Source of the DNA: Brotaphodocola faecis
GTDB lineage: Bacteria > Bacillota > Clostridia > Lachnospirales > Lachnospiraceae
Assembly: GCF_040096075.1 (NCBI RefSeq)
Contig: NZ_JBBMFJ010000021.1
Span: 5,242 to 69,241 of the forward strand
DNA: 64,000 bases
Direction: 5' to 3'
Made by a program: the position numbers and the translations under genes. Of this stretch, positions 1 through 8,941 are shown piece by piece (the first letter of the stretch is position 1; each line of letters opens with the position of its first letter). The notes under the pieces were generated by a model that was given only the letters and a program-made list of their open reading frames with translations, was not told the origin of the DNA and searched no databases.

Positions 1-826
1 GCTCCTCGATGCCGTGAGCGCCTTTCTCCTTACGGAAGCACGGAGAATAGCTGGTCAAGGTCTTCGGAAGCTCGTTCTCCGGAGTGATGGTGTCGATGAA
101 TTTACCGATCATGGAATGCTCACTGGTACCGATCAGGTACAGGTCCTCACCCTCGATCTTGTACATCATAGCGTCCATCTCTGCAAAGGACATAACGCCG
201 GTTACGACGTTGCTGCGGATCATGAACGGCGGAATGCAGTAGGTGAAACCGCGGTCGATCATGAAATCACGCGCGTAAGAAATGACTGCGGAATGAAGTC
301 TTGCGATATCGCCCATCAGGTAGTAGAAGCCGTTTCCTGCTACTTTGCCTGCTGCGTCTAAGTCGATGCCGTCGAAGGTCTTCATGATATCGGTATGGTA
401 CGGAATCTCAAAATCCGGTACGAACGGATCGCCGAATTTCTCGATTTCTACGTTCTGGCTGTCGTCTTTACCGATCGGTACGCTCGGATCGATGATGTTC
501 GGAATGGTCATCATGATCTTTAATACCTTTGCTTCCAGCTCGGTCTCCTGAGCCTCCAGCTCTGCCAGGCGTGCTGCGTTTGCTGCTACCTGAGCCTTGA
601 CCTCTTCTGCCTCGTCCTTCTTACCCTGTCCCATTAACTGGCCAATCTGCTTGGACAGCTTGTTGCGGGATGCACGAAGGTTGTCAGCCTCTGCCTTAGC
701 TGCACGGTTCTTCGCGTCCAGCTCGATGACCTCGTCAACCAGCGGAAGCTTCTCAAACTGGAACTTGTTCTCGATATTCTTCTTTACGATGTCCGGATTC
801 TCGCGGACAAACTTCAAATCTAACAT
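1..826 (-). CDS. serS: Seryl-tRNA synthetase, 3' part cut off by window edge
   Basis: Charges tRNA-Ser with serine in the cytosol. The first 275 residues are visible and the reading frame runs off the left edge. The start MLDLKFVRENPD is the standard SerRS N-terminus. It is followed by the long antiparallel coiled-coil arm that grips the tRNA (about residues 30-100, rich in Lys/Glu/Ala) and then by the start of the class II catalytic core, including the stretch VIGTSEH-like 'LIGTSEHSMIGKF' and 'SYSPCFRKEKGAHG', a motif 2 signature. The ATG at 824-826 has a GGAGG-type ribosome site just upstream. It lies downstream of the BMP lipoprotein gene but is separated from it by a terminator-like palindrome that also carries a promoter-like sequence. 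The identity is clear; only the truncation is imposed by the window. Confidence 0.95.
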   Translation of the reverse strand, partial: MLDLKFVRENPDIVKKNIENKFQFEKLPLVDEVIELDAKNRAAKAEADNLRASRNKLSKQIGQLMGQGKKDEAEEVKAQVAANAARLAELEAQETELEAKVLKIMMTIPNIIDPSVPIGKDDSQNVEIEKFGDPFVPDFEIPYHTDIMKTFDGIDLDAAGKVAGNGFYYLMGDIARLHSAVISYARDFMIDRGFTYCIPPFMIRSNVVTGVMSFAEMDAMMYKIEGEDLYLIGTSEHSMIGKFIDTITPENELPKTLTSYSPCFRKEKGAHGIEE

Positions 827-883
827 TTTTTCCTCCTGTATACGTTTCCCTGTTCCCGACCACAAAGCGCGCCTGGAAACAAA

Positions 884-919
884 AAATGTAGTATAATCAG
901 ATTCGATTATACTACATTT
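884..919 (-). terminator. Perfect 15-bp palindrome: terminator of the BMP gene, with -10-like sequence in each arm
   Basis: Arms at 884-898 and 905-919 are exact reverse complements around a 6-nt loop. Read on the minus strand the second arm runs into a T-tract, as expected for an intrinsic terminator after the BMP gene that stops at 947. Each arm contains TATAAT. The one at 906-911 (minus strand) is preceded 17 bp upstream by TTTCCA (929-934), a partial -35, so the same DNA may hold the serS promoter. The terminator reading is well supported; the promoter reading is an inference. Confidence 0.7.
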
Positions 920-946
920 CTACCGGGTTGGAAACCCCTAATTCAA

Positions 947-2017
947 TTAATCCAGCTCGTAAACATCGCCGTACTTCGCCTCAAAGGACTCCTTGTCGGC
1001 CGGTACTTCGATCTCGCCATCAATGATTTTCTGTTTTACTTCCTCAACCTCTGCTACGACATCATCTGCGATCAGATCCTTGCTCGGCGCAATATCGACA
1101 CCGCCCTCTGCCAGATCGTAGGTGTGTACGCTGCTCTCCAGAGTACCGTTTACCAGGGACTCAATGGCATCATATACAGCGTTATCCACACGCTTCATTG
1201 CGGAAGTCAGAACGGTGTCCGGGGAGATGCCGGACTGGTCACTGTCTACGCCGATTGCGTAAACACCAGCCTCGTGGCAGGCCTCGATCACTCCAAGACC
1301 GGTTGCTGCTGCTGCGTGGAAGATCACATCCGCACCGTTAGTAATAGCGGTATTTGCCATGGTCTTTCCGGTTGCCGCATCACCAAAGGAGTTTGCGTTA
1401 AACTGCTGAATCTTCACATCCGGTTTTGCGTCCAGGGCACCTGCACAGTAACCGTAGCCGAACTGGTTCATGGTCTCATTCGCCATACCTGCCACGTAAC
1501 CAATGTTATTGGTCTTGGTGGTCTTACCGGCTACATAGCCAGCCAGGTAAGATGCTTGCTCTGCGCGGAACATCAGACAGGTCACGTTCGGAAGGTCAAT
1601 GGTCGCGTCATCTACGATGGCAAACTTGATATCCGGGTTCTGCTCTGCAGCGTTTCTGGTTGCGTCTGCCAGCATGTAACCGATGCTGATGATCATGTCG
1701 TATTCCTCATCTGCGAAGGTCTCCAGGTTCGGAGCATAGTCTGCGTCCGTGCTGGACTCCAGGTAGTTTACGGTCACGCCGAAATCCTTGCCTGCGCGCT
1801 CCATGCCTTCCCATGCAGTCTGGTTGAAAGAACCATCGTTAACACCGCCCACATCGGTAACCAGGCCGATTTTTAAATCGGATGCGTCCTTCGCTGCTGC
1901 GGATCCGCTCTCCGCGGTATTATTATTTTCTGTGGTGCTGGTGTTGGAACCACCGCATGCCACAAGAGACATACACATTGCTGCTGCCATCATAAGAGCT
2001 GTGATTCTTCTTTTCAT
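947..2017 (-). CDS. BMP-family nucleoside-binding lipoprotein (copy 1)
   Basis: Extracellular substrate-binding lipoprotein of a BMP/PnrA-type ABC transporter, a family that binds purine and pyrimidine nucleosides. The N-terminus is a lipoprotein signal peptide (MKRRITALMMAAAM) with lipobox LVAC, Cys at residue 21. The mature protein opens with KIGLVTDVGGVNDGSFNQ, the classic BMP-domain start, and keeps the family stretches GYVAG and GVDSDQS. I start it at 2017, because GGAGG lies five bases before that ATG; an in-frame TTG four codons upstream overlaps this ribosome site. It is a close paralogue of the gene at 13101-14207. It lies downstream of deoB but has its own promoter region (2030-2133), so it can be made separately from the transporter membrane genes at 5368-8912. 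Confidence 0.93.
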   Translation of the reverse strand: MKRRITALMMAAAMCMSLVACGGSNTSTTENNNTAESGSAAAKDASDLKIGLVTDVGGVNDGSFNQTAWEGMERAGKDFGVTVNYLESSTDADYAPNLETFADEEYDMIISIGYMLADATRNAAEQNPDIKFAIVDDATIDLPNVTCLMFRAEQASYLAGYVAGKTTKTNNIGYVAGMANETMNQFGYGYCAGALDAKPDVKIQQFNANSFGDAATGKTMANTAITNGADVIFHAAAATGLGVIEACHEAGVYAIGVDSDQSGISPDTVLTSAMKRVDNAVYDAIESLVNGTLESSVHTYDLAEGGVDIAPSKDLIADDVVAEVEEVKQKIIDGEIEVPADKESFEAKYGDVYELD

Positions 2018-2067
2018 TCTGTCCTCCAATTATCCTCTTTTCTGCGGTCTCAAAATGACCGTTGTAG

Positions 2068-2113
2068 GTTATACCATAAAAGGAGGCGGATGAAAAGGAC
2101 ACATGGCAGTTTT
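2068..2113 (-). promoter_or_regulatory. Promoter region of BMP copy 1 with putative Crp/Fnr-type operator
   Basis: On the plus strand, 2094-2113 reads AAAGGACACATGGCAGTTTT, identical at 18 of 20 positions to 12926-12945 upstream of the Crp/Fnr regulator gene. A -10-like TATAAC lies at 2068-2073 (minus strand), with no good -35, which would fit an activator-dependent promoter with the site over the -35 region. The link to the regulator is an inference from motif sharing. Confidence 0.5.
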
Positions 2114-2133
2114 TCATGCTGTTTTAAAATTTT

Positions 2134-3324
2134 TTATTTCAGACGGTCCAGAATGGAGTATCCGATGGTGCCCTCCGGCATCTTCACGCCGAAATCATCG
2201 GCAATGGTTGCTCCGATGATGGCGAAGGTGTCGGTCTCCGGCAGCTCTCCGCTTTCCTTGAATGCCTTGGAGTATGCAAGGAACGGGACACGCTCGCGGG
2301 TGTGGTCGGTTCCGGTGTAGGTCGGGTCATTTCCGTGGTCCGCGGTGATGATGAGAAGATCATCTTCCCGCAGAGTGTCGAGCAGTACGCCCAGATTCAC
2401 ATCGAATTTCTCAATCTCCTGCGCGTAGCCGGACGGATTTCTCCGATGGCCCCACAGGGCATCGAAGTCGACCAGGTTCACAAAGCAGAGACCGTGGAAG
2501 TCTTTCTTTGCCACGTCGATGGTCTGCTCCATGCCATGCACGGAGCTCTTGGACTTGTAAGCCTCGGTGATGCCCTCTCCTACAAAGATATCATTGATCT
2601 TTCCGATGGAAATGACATCATATCCTGCATCCTTTAACGCATTCAGCGCAGTCGGCCCGAAGGGCTTTAACGCATAGTCGTGGCGGTTGCTGGTGCGCTT
2701 GAATTCGCCCTTCTTTTTGCCCACATATGGTCTGGCAATGACACGGCCAACCTTCCACTCGTCCTTCATGGTGAGCTCTCTGGCAATTTCACAGCAGCGG
2801 TACAGCTCGTCAAGGCCAAAGGTCTCCTCGTTGCCGCAGATCTGCAGAACGGAATCCGCAGAGGTATACACGATCATATGGCCGGTGGCAATCTCCTCTT
2901 CTGCCAGCTCATCCAGAATCTCGGTACCGCTGGCACTCTTGTTTCCGATGACTTTATGTCCGGTGCGCTTCTCCAGCTCTTTGATGAGTTCCGGCGGGAA
3001 TCCATGCTCGGTGAAGGTCTGAAACGGCTTTTTCACCTCCAGGCCCATCATCTCCCAGTGTCCGGTCATGGTGTCTTTGCCAAGGCTCTTCTCACGCAGC
3101 TTGCCATAATAGCCCAGTGCCTTTTCCACCGGAGTCACCTGTTTGAGCGGGGTCAGATTCGCCATTCCAAGCTTCTGAAGATTCGGAATGGTAAAGGTAT
3201 CAACAGACTCCGAAATGTGTCCCAGTGTGTTCACGCCAATATCACCGAAATTGGCAGAATCCGGCATGGCTCCCACTCCAAGGGAATCCATGACTACTAC
3301 AAATACACGTTTAAACTTCTCCAT
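2134..3324 (-). CDS. deoB: Phosphopentomutase DeoB
   Basis: Interconverts (deoxy)ribose-1-phosphate and (deoxy)ribose-5-phosphate, linking nucleoside phosphorolysis to central sugar metabolism. 396 residues, normal length. Member of the alkaline-phosphatase fold: VVVMDSLGVGAMPD near the N-terminus supplies metal ligands and the C-terminal ITADHGNDPTYTGTDHTRE supplies further Asp/His ligands. An open frame extends 24 codons upstream, but the ATG at 3324 is preceded by AAGGAG at the right distance and begins the conserved MEKFKRVFVVVMDS, so I use it. It starts 10 bases after the cdd stop and is the last gene of the deoD-deoC-cdd-deoB series. Confidence 0.96.
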   Translation of the reverse strand: MEKFKRVFVVVMDSLGVGAMPDSANFGDIGVNTLGHISESVDTFTIPNLQKLGMANLTPLKQVTPVEKALGYYGKLREKSLGKDTMTGHWEMMGLEVKKPFQTFTEHGFPPELIKELEKRTGHKVIGNKSASGTEILDELAEEEIATGHMIVYTSADSVLQICGNEETFGLDELYRCCEIARELTMKDEWKVGRVIARPYVGKKKGEFKRTSNRHDYALKPFGPTALNALKDAGYDVISIGKINDIFVGEGITEAYKSKSSVHGMEQTIDVAKKDFHGLCFVNLVDFDALWGHRRNPSGYAQEIEKFDVNLGVLLDTLREDDLLIITADHGNDPTYTGTDHTRERVPFLAYSKAFKESGELPETDTFAIIGATIADDFGVKMPEGTIGYSILDRLK

Positions 3325-3334
3325 GTCATGCTCC

Positions 3335-3763
3335 TTACTTGAGATTATTCGGCCCAAAACCAAGCGGCAGCAGTTCTTTGAGCGTAAAGATCTCATACTG
3401 CTCTTTCGATGTTGCCAGAATGATCTGGAACTCCTCCGGGTTACAGAACTCCATCATGACCTGACGACACACGCCGCAGGGAGCCGCGTACTCCTTTAAC
3501 TCCTTGTTCATGCCGCCCACCACGCAGATGGCATCAAATTCCAGCACGCCCTCACTGACTGCCTGAAAGAACGCGGTGCGCTCCGCGCAGTTGCTTGGGG
3601 TATAACCTGCGTTTTCGATGTTGCAGCCGCCGTAAACGGTTCCGTTTTTAGCTAACAGCGCCGCTCCCACATGAAAGTGGGAATACGGCACATAGGAATA
3701 ATCCATCATGCTGATGGCCTTACCGATCAGCGCTTCAATCTGATCTTTTTCCAGTTTCTTCAT
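3335..3763 (-). CDS. cdd: Cytidine deaminase
   Basis: Deaminates cytidine and deoxycytidine to uridine and deoxyuridine, which the uridine phosphorylase encoded at 11365-12138 can then split. About 142 residues, the usual size of the small homotetrameric bacterial enzyme. Zinc and catalytic motifs are intact: NCAERTA (Cys plus catalytic Glu) and PCGVCRQ (two Cys ligands), with substrate-binding FHVGAAL and NIENAGYT. Either the ATG at 3763 or the TTG one codon upstream could be used; AAAGGAG precedes both. It lies between deoC and deoB on the same strand with short spacers, so it is cotranscribed. Confidence 0.96.
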   Translation of the reverse strand: MKKLEKDQIEALIGKAISMMDYSYVPYSHFHVGAALLAKNGTVYGGCNIENAGYTPSNCAERTAFFQAVSEGVLEFDAICVVGGMNKELKEYAAPCGVCRQVMMEFCNPEEFQIILATSKEQYEIFTLKELLPLGFGPNNLK

Positions 3764-3822
3764 CAATCCTAAACTCCTTTATTGCCCTGTGGATCAGCAT
3801 CACTTCCGTGACAGATCCACAA

Positions 3823-4488
3823 TTAATATCCGGTTGCCTCTTCCTGCTTCACCAGCTTAATGATGCGGCTGGTTCCCAGGCGGTCAGCGCCCAGAGAGAG
3901 GAACTTTTCTGCGTCAGCCAGGGAAGAAATGCCGCCTGCTGCCTTCATCTTCACATTCGGTCCGATGTGCTCGGAGAACAGCTTGATATCCTCAAAGGTT
4001 GCTCCTGCTTTGGAAAATCCGGTGGAGGTCTTGATGTAATCTGCTCCTGCTTTCGTTACCACCTCGCACATGCGGATTTTCTCTTCATCGGTTAAAAGAC
4101 AGGTCTCAATGATAACTTTCAGAATTTTGGAACCGCATGCCTTTTTCAGGGTGCGGATTTCCTCCTCAATGCAGTCAAACCTGCCGTCTTTCGCCCAGCC
4201 GATGTTGATGACCATATCAATCTCATCCGCGCCGTTGGCCAGAGCGTCCTTGGTCTCAAACTCTTTGGCTGCTGTGGTCATATAACCATTTGGGAAACCG
4301 ATAACGGTGCAGACTGCCATCTTATCCTGCACATACTCCTTTGCCTGTTTTACATAGGACGGCGGAATGCAGACGGAAGCGGTTCCGTATGCCACAGCGT
4401 CATCGCAGATCTGTTTGATTTCTGCCCAGGTTGCGGTCTGGGTCAGCAGTGTATGGTCCACATGTTTTAAAATTTTTTTCTCGTTCAT
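3823..4488 (-). CDS. deoC: Deoxyribose-phosphate aldolase DeoC
   Basis: Class I aldolase cleaving 2-deoxyribose-5-phosphate to acetaldehyde and glyceraldehyde-3-phosphate, the final step of deoxynucleoside breakdown. 221 residues, full length. The N-terminal HVDHTLL and the core 'LKVIIETCLLT' and 'ADYIKTSTGF' (with the Schiff-base lysine) are the DeoC signatures. It follows deoD by 64 bases and precedes cdd. In anaerobes the acetaldehyde can be reduced to ethanol or feed acetyl-CoA; which applies here is not visible. Confidence 0.97.
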   Translation of the reverse strand: MNEKKILKHVDHTLLTQTATWAEIKQICDDAVAYGTASVCIPPSYVKQAKEYVQDKMAVCTVIGFPNGYMTTAAKEFETKDALANGADEIDMVINIGWAKDGRFDCIEEEIRTLKKACGSKILKVIIETCLLTDEEKIRMCEVVTKAGADYIKTSTGFSKAGATFEDIKLFSEHIGPNVKMKAAGGISSLADAEKFLSLGADRLGTSRIIKLVKQEEATGY

Positions 4489-4552
4489 TGTATGAATTTC
4501 CCTTCTGTTTTATCCTGTCGGATTCTTCGAATCCATTTCTTTAACGGCGTTA

Positions 4553-5263
4553 TTACGCCAGTTCCAGTGCGATCTCCATCATCTTACGGAAGCCAAGCTG
4601 ACGGTCCTCTGCGCTCAAGTGCTCATTGGTATAAAGATGATCGGAAATGGTCAGCATGCAGAGTGCCTTCTTTCCGGCCTTTGCCGCGTTCATGTAAAGC
4701 GCTGCCGCCTCCATCTCCACAGCCAGAACGCCCATGCCACGCCACAAATCGTTGACATTGCCCATGGCGTTGTAGAATACATCGGAGGAAAGCACATTGC
4801 CTACGACCACGTTGGTTCCCTGGCGTTTTGCGGTCTCGACCGCGCGGTTTAACAGCTCATAATCCGCAATCGGCGCAAAAGTTCCCGGAAGTCCGTACTG
4901 GTATGCGTAATTGGAATCGGTGCAGGCACCCATGCCAATCACGACATCCATCAGCTTCATGTGATCCTGCAGGGCACCTGCGGAACCAATGCGGATGATC
5001 TGGTCTACATCGTAGAAGTTAAAAAGCTCATAGGAATAGATTCCGATGGACGGCATTCCCATTCCGCCACCCATAACAGAAATCTCTTTTCCCTTGTAGG
5101 TTCCGGTATAGCCGAACATATTGCGGACCGCGGTCACCTGTCTCGGGTTTTCCAGATAGGTCTCCGCAATGTACTTTGCCCGCAGCGGATCTCCCGGCAT
5201 CAGTACGGTTTTGGCGAAATCGCCGGCTTTGGCACTGTTATGCGCAGTTGGTGTATTTGTCAT
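4553..5263 (-). CDS. deoD: Purine-nucleoside phosphorylase DeoD
   Basis: Splits purine (deoxy)nucleosides with phosphate to the free base and (deoxy)ribose-1-phosphate. 236 residues, normal for the hexameric DeoD type. Visible signatures are MPGDPLRAKYIAETYL (phosphate-binding Arg), IRIGSAGAL, and the base/ribose site VEMEAAALYMNA. An open frame continues nine codons upstream, but AGGAGAAGG lies just before the ATG at 5263, so I start there. It is the first of the catabolic enzyme genes after the transporter permeases. Confidence 0.96.
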   Translation of the reverse strand: MTNTPTAHNSAKAGDFAKTVLMPGDPLRAKYIAETYLENPRQVTAVRNMFGYTGTYKGKEISVMGGGMGMPSIGIYSYELFNFYDVDQIIRIGSAGALQDHMKLMDVVIGMGACTDSNYAYQYGLPGTFAPIADYELLNRAVETAKRQGTNVVVGNVLSSDVFYNAMGNVNDLWRGMGVLAVEMEAAALYMNAAKAGKKALCMLTISDHLYTNEHLSAEDRQLGFRKMMEIALELA

Positions 5264-5367
5264 AATTTTCCTTCTCCTTTTCTTCCCCATAAAGATTTAG
5301 TTTTTTCAGGCCTGCACCCACGGACACGCCGCAGAGACAGACCTGAATCAGTTTTAAAAGAACATTT

Positions 5368-6303
5368 TTATTTGGATTTTACAAAGATCTTGCCGTTTGC
5401 GGCCGGTGTATGTGCCTTGCCGACAAACAGAACCAGGGCCACAATGGTTACCACGTACGGGATCATGGAGATCAGGTTCGGGGATACCAGATTGCTCTGG
5501 GCTGCCAGGGATTTGATACCGCTGCACAGGCCAAAGAGCAGGCATGCCTTGGTTGCGCCCTCCGGCGAGAACTTACCGAAGATAACCGCTGCGATCGCGA
5601 TGAAGCCCTGGCCCACGATAACGCTCGGACGGAACTGGTTGATGGTTGCCAGGGTTACGAAGGCTCCGCCCAGGCCTGCCAGGAAGCCGGACAGGATCAC
5701 ACAGGTGTAACGCACTTTGTAAACATCAATACCCAGAGACTCGCATGCCTCCGGATGCTCTCCAACTGCTCTTAAGTGAGCGCCGAATTTGGTCTTGTAG
5801 AACACAAACCAGCAGACAAATGCCAGTACAAATACAAGATAAGCAACCGCGTATACGTTCAGAACATTGTTCCAGAAGGAACCGGTCGAGAACACGCCCT
5901 CAAACAGCTTCGGCAGCTTGCAGCTCGGATCCATGGCCGGGGTATCGGATGAGTTGTTGTACATGGCCTTGCAGAGGAACAGTGCCAGGCCAGGTCCAAG
6001 GAAATTGATAGCCGTACCGGCAATGGTCTGGTCCGCATGGCAGGAAATACATGCGTAAGCATGGATGAGTCCAAACAGGGCACCTGCCAGACCGGCACAA
6101 AGGAACGCGATCCAGCCGTTTCCGGTGGTCAGTCCCATAACTGCTCCGGTGAAGGCGCCAATGGTCATCATGCCCTCAATACCGATGTTGACAACTCCGC
6201 TTCGCTCGGAGAAGCAGGAGCCAAGAGCCGCAAGAAGAAGCGGCGGCGTTGCGATCAGGGTCGCATTGATCAGAAGACCAAGGTCTTTTATTAATTCATT
6301 CAT
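5368..6303 (-). CDS. Nucleoside ABC transporter permease (NupQ/BmpC-like)
   Basis: Integral membrane subunit of the BMP-type nucleoside ABC importer; 311 residues with about eight to ten hydrophobic segments. It belongs to the branched-chain/ribose permease superfamily: the stretch SERSGVVNIGIEGMMTIGAF is the conserved 'IGxEG' region that contacts the ATPase-side coupling helix, and 'ACESLGIDVYKVRY' is the second conserved loop. Its ATG at 6303 lies two bases after the stop of the second permease, so the two are translationally coupled. Partners are the ATPase at 7365-8912 and the two BMP lipoproteins. Substrate is inferred as nucleosides from the surrounding phosphorylase and deaminase genes. 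Confidence 0.93.
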   Translation of the reverse strand: MNELIKDLGLLINATLIATPPLLLAALGSCFSERSGVVNIGIEGMMTIGAFTGAVMGLTTGNGWIAFLCAGLAGALFGLIHAYACISCHADQTIAGTAINFLGPGLALFLCKAMYNNSSDTPAMDPSCKLPKLFEGVFSTGSFWNNVLNVYAVAYLVFVLAFVCWFVFYKTKFGAHLRAVGEHPEACESLGIDVYKVRYTCVILSGFLAGLGGAFVTLATINQFRPSVIVGQGFIAIAAVIFGKFSPEGATKACLLFGLCSGIKSLAAQSNLVSPNLISMIPYVVTIVALVLFVGKAHTPAANGKIFVKSK

Positions 6304-6304
6304 C

Positions 6305-7372
6305 TTACTTTGCCTCCTTCTTCTTTGCTGTCTTTAGGACAAAATACTTAAACACATGGGCAATCGCGATCAGGAGAACTACGCATCCCATGATGATATC
6401 GACTACCTCAGACGGTGCTTTTACAATACTCAGCTTGGATCCGCCGTACTTCATGGCACCGTAGAACAGGCCGGAGAAAATACAGCCGATCGGGTTAGAG
6501 GAACCGATCAGGGCAACGGTAATGCCTTCGAAACCAAAACCTTCCTGTCCCGCAAACTGGCTTAAACGTCCGGACATACCCAGAACCTGGACTGCTCCGC
6601 CAAGACCGGATAACAGGCCGGAAATGCCAAGTGCAGTCAGGATGGACTTATTGGCATCGATGCCGCCGTACTCTGCGGCACTGCTGTTGAAGCCTACTGC
6701 TTTTAACTTATAACCCAGAGTAGTCTTCTCGATGATGATCCAGATCACGATAGCCGCGATCACTGCCAGTACAAAGCCCCAGTGCGCGCTGCTGCAGCCA
6801 AGGGCGTTGCGCATGCCCTCCGGAAGAAGCAGTCTTGCGGAAGCCGCGATATCCTGGGTAGCCTCGGTCTTATCACGATGGAGGAACGGCAGGTTTACCG
6901 TATAGTTGGATAAGTAGAAGGCAATCCAGTTGAACATGATGAAGGACAGCACCTCATGGATGCCGCGCTTTACTTTCAGGACACCTACGATCAGGGACCA
7001 GATGCAGCCTGCTGCCGCTGCAGCCACCAGGCATACCAGCGCGTGGATTCCAGCCGGAAGCTTTAACGTAACACCCAGGATACATGCTACCAGGCCGCCG
7101 ATAACGAACTGGCCCTCTGCACCAATGTTAAACAAACCGGTACGGAAGGAGAACGCTACACTAAGACCGGTAAAGATCAGCGGAGCTGCGTAAACCAGGG
7201 TCCATACCAGATACTTCGGTTTGCTGAAAATACTGCTGAAGAGCTTTCCGTAAGCCACAGCCGGGCTGATGCCCGCGATGGTTAAGAAGATGGCTCCTAC
7301 CAAAAAACCAATGACGATCGCAATGATGGTGTAGAGTACATTGTTTTCGAGAATACTTTTCTTCTTATTCAT
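6305..7372 (-). CDS. Nucleoside ABC transporter permease (NupP/BmpB-like)
   Basis: Second membrane subunit of the nucleoside importer, 355 residues. It opens with a single membrane anchor (YTIIAIVIGFLVGAIFLTIAG), a feature of the longer of the two permeases in this family, and contains SFRTGLFNIGAEGQFVIGGL, the conserved loop also present in the partner permease. The start codon lies inside the end of the ATPase gene (8-base overlap) and the stop is two bases before the next permease, which indicates one transcript and coupled translation. Confidence 0.93.
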   Translation of the reverse strand: MNKKKSILENNVLYTIIAIVIGFLVGAIFLTIAGISPAVAYGKLFSSIFSKPKYLVWTLVYAAPLIFTGLSVAFSFRTGLFNIGAEGQFVIGGLVACILGVTLKLPAGIHALVCLVAAAAAGCIWSLIVGVLKVKRGIHEVLSFIMFNWIAFYLSNYTVNLPFLHRDKTEATQDIAASARLLLPEGMRNALGCSSAHWGFVLAVIAAIVIWIIIEKTTLGYKLKAVGFNSSAAEYGGIDANKSILTALGISGLLSGLGGAVQVLGMSGRLSQFAGQEGFGFEGITVALIGSSNPIGCIFSGLFYGAMKYGGSKLSIVKAPSEVVDIIMGCVVLLIAIAHVFKYFVLKTAKKKEAK

Positions 7373-8912
7373 TTGTCTTCTTTCCTCCTGCCATCATAAA
7401 TCCGAGTTCCTTCTCATCTGCGTTCCTGCCCGGTACGCTTCCTGTGATCTGGCCGTCAAAGATAACCTCAATGCGGTCAGACAGGCTCATGATCTCGTCC
7501 AGCTCGAAAGAAACCAGCAGTACCGCACGGTTCTTATTGCGCTGCTCTACCAGGTACTTGTGTACGAACTCAATTGCGCCGACATCCAGTCCACGGGTTG
7601 GGTTTACCGCGATCAGCAGATCCTTGTCATTGGTTACCTCGCGGGCAATGATGACCTTCTGCTGGTTACCGCCGGACAGAGTTCCGGACGGAGCCTCTGC
7701 GCAGCCGCGCGGGCGCACATCGAATTTTTCGATCAGATCCAGCGTGTGCTCTTTGATGGCCTTCCGGTCCAGAATGCCGTGTTTTGAATACGGTGCTTCC
7801 TCAAAGTGCTGCAGGATCAGGTTGTCCTCGTTGGAAAATTCCAGAATCAATCCGTGCTTCTGACGGTCAGCCGGAATACTGGAAATGCCGTTGTCAAAGG
7901 TCTCCTTCGGAGTCTTGTTGAAGACATCTTTACCCAGCATGGTGATGGTGCCGGATTCTGCCTTTCGAAGACCCGTCAGAATCTCCACCAGCTCAGTCTG
8001 TCCGTTTCCATCGACACCGGCCAGACCTACGATCTCGCCCTTTCTGACATCCAGGTGGAAGCCCTTTAAGATCTCAACGCCGCGGTAATCCTTTGCATGC
8101 AGATCCTCCACATGCAGAACCACCTCGCCGGCTTCCTGGTCTTTCTTGTCTACCTTAAAGTTAACATCACGGCCTACCATCATGGCTGCCAGCGCGTTTT
8201 CATCGACATCGGCCACTTTGACGGTCTGGATGTATTTACCCTGGCGGATGATGGTGCAGTTATCGGAAGATGCGGTGATCTCTTTTAACTTGTGGGTAAT
8301 GAGGATGACACTCTTGCCATCTGCGGTCAGGTTGGAGATAATCTCCATCAGGCCCTCGATCTCCTGCGGAGTCAGGGATGCGGTCGGCTCGTCCAGGATC
8401 AGGGTCTCCGCGCCGCGGTACAGCACCTTCAGGATCTCCACACGCTGCTGCATGCCAACGGAGATATCCTCTACCTTTGCGTCCGGATCTACCTTCATGC
8501 CGTAGCGCTCAGACAGCTCCATGACCTTTTTCTTCGCAGTTTCCTTGTCCACGCTCAGACCCTTGACCGGCTCCATGCCCAGAATGATGTTCTCGGTTAC
8601 CGTAAAGGGCTGAATCAGCATGAAATGCTGGTGTACCATACCGATTCCGATATCAATGGCATCCTTCGGGCTGTTAAAATGAACCTCTTTCTCATTGATA
8701 AAGATCTGTCCGCTGGTCGGTTTGTACAGTCCGCAGAGTACGTTCATCATGGTACTCTTTCCGGCTCCGTTCTCACCTAAGATTGCGTGCACCTCTCCTT
8801 TGTGCACCGTCAGGTTGATATGGTCATTCGCGGTAAAGTCGCCAAATTTCTTGACGATGTCTTTCATCTGGATTACAACTTTACTCTCATCCATATGGCT
8901 TATTCTTGCCAC
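7365..8912 (-). CDS. Nucleoside ABC transporter ATP-binding protein (NupO/BmpA-operon type, two ABC domains)
   Basis: Cytosolic ATPase powering the nucleoside importer; 515 residues made of two fused nucleotide-binding domains, the architecture of ribose/nucleoside importers. The first domain has an intact Walker A (GENGAGKST), signature-like stretch ISVGMQQR and Walker B LILDEPTASLTP. The second has a degenerate Walker A (GLAGVDGNGQTE) but a good signature LSGGNQQK, as is normal in this family. I start at the GTG at 8912, because AGGAGG lies nine bases upstream; the first in-frame ATG is six codons later and too far from that site. It follows yjjW by 29 bases. Confidence 0.94.
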   Translation of the reverse strand: MARISHMDESKVVIQMKDIVKKFGDFTANDHINLTVHKGEVHAILGENGAGKSTMMNVLCGLYKPTSGQIFINEKEVHFNSPKDAIDIGIGMVHQHFMLIQPFTVTENIILGMEPVKGLSVDKETAKKKVMELSERYGMKVDPDAKVEDISVGMQQRVEILKVLYRGAETLILDEPTASLTPQEIEGLMEIISNLTADGKSVILITHKLKEITASSDNCTIIRQGKYIQTVKVADVDENALAAMMVGRDVNFKVDKKDQEAGEVVLHVEDLHAKDYRGVEILKGFHLDVRKGEIVGLAGVDGNGQTELVEILTGLRKAESGTITMLGKDVFNKTPKETFDNGISSIPADRQKHGLILEFSNEDNLILQHFEEAPYSKHGILDRKAIKEHTLDLIEKFDVRPRGCAEAPSGTLSGGNQQKVIIAREVTNDKDLLIAVNPTRGLDVGAIEFVHKYLVEQRNKNRAVLLVSFELDEIMSLSDRIEVIFDGQITGSVPGRNADEKELGFMMAGGKKTNE

Positions 8913-8941
8913 GGCTTGGTCCCTCCTGTATTTTCTTTTAT

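Noticed and set aside
1124..1876. 250-residue plus-strand open frame inside BMP copy 1.
   Set aside because: Antisense shadow of a clear lipoprotein gene; composition is atypical and no family match is recognisable.
2094..2113. AAAGGACAnATG looks like a plus-strand ribosome site followed by an ATG (also at 12926).
   Set aside because: The following plus-strand frames run antisense through deoB or into the intergenic region and give no recognisable protein; the dyad core and position before minus-strand genes favour an operator.
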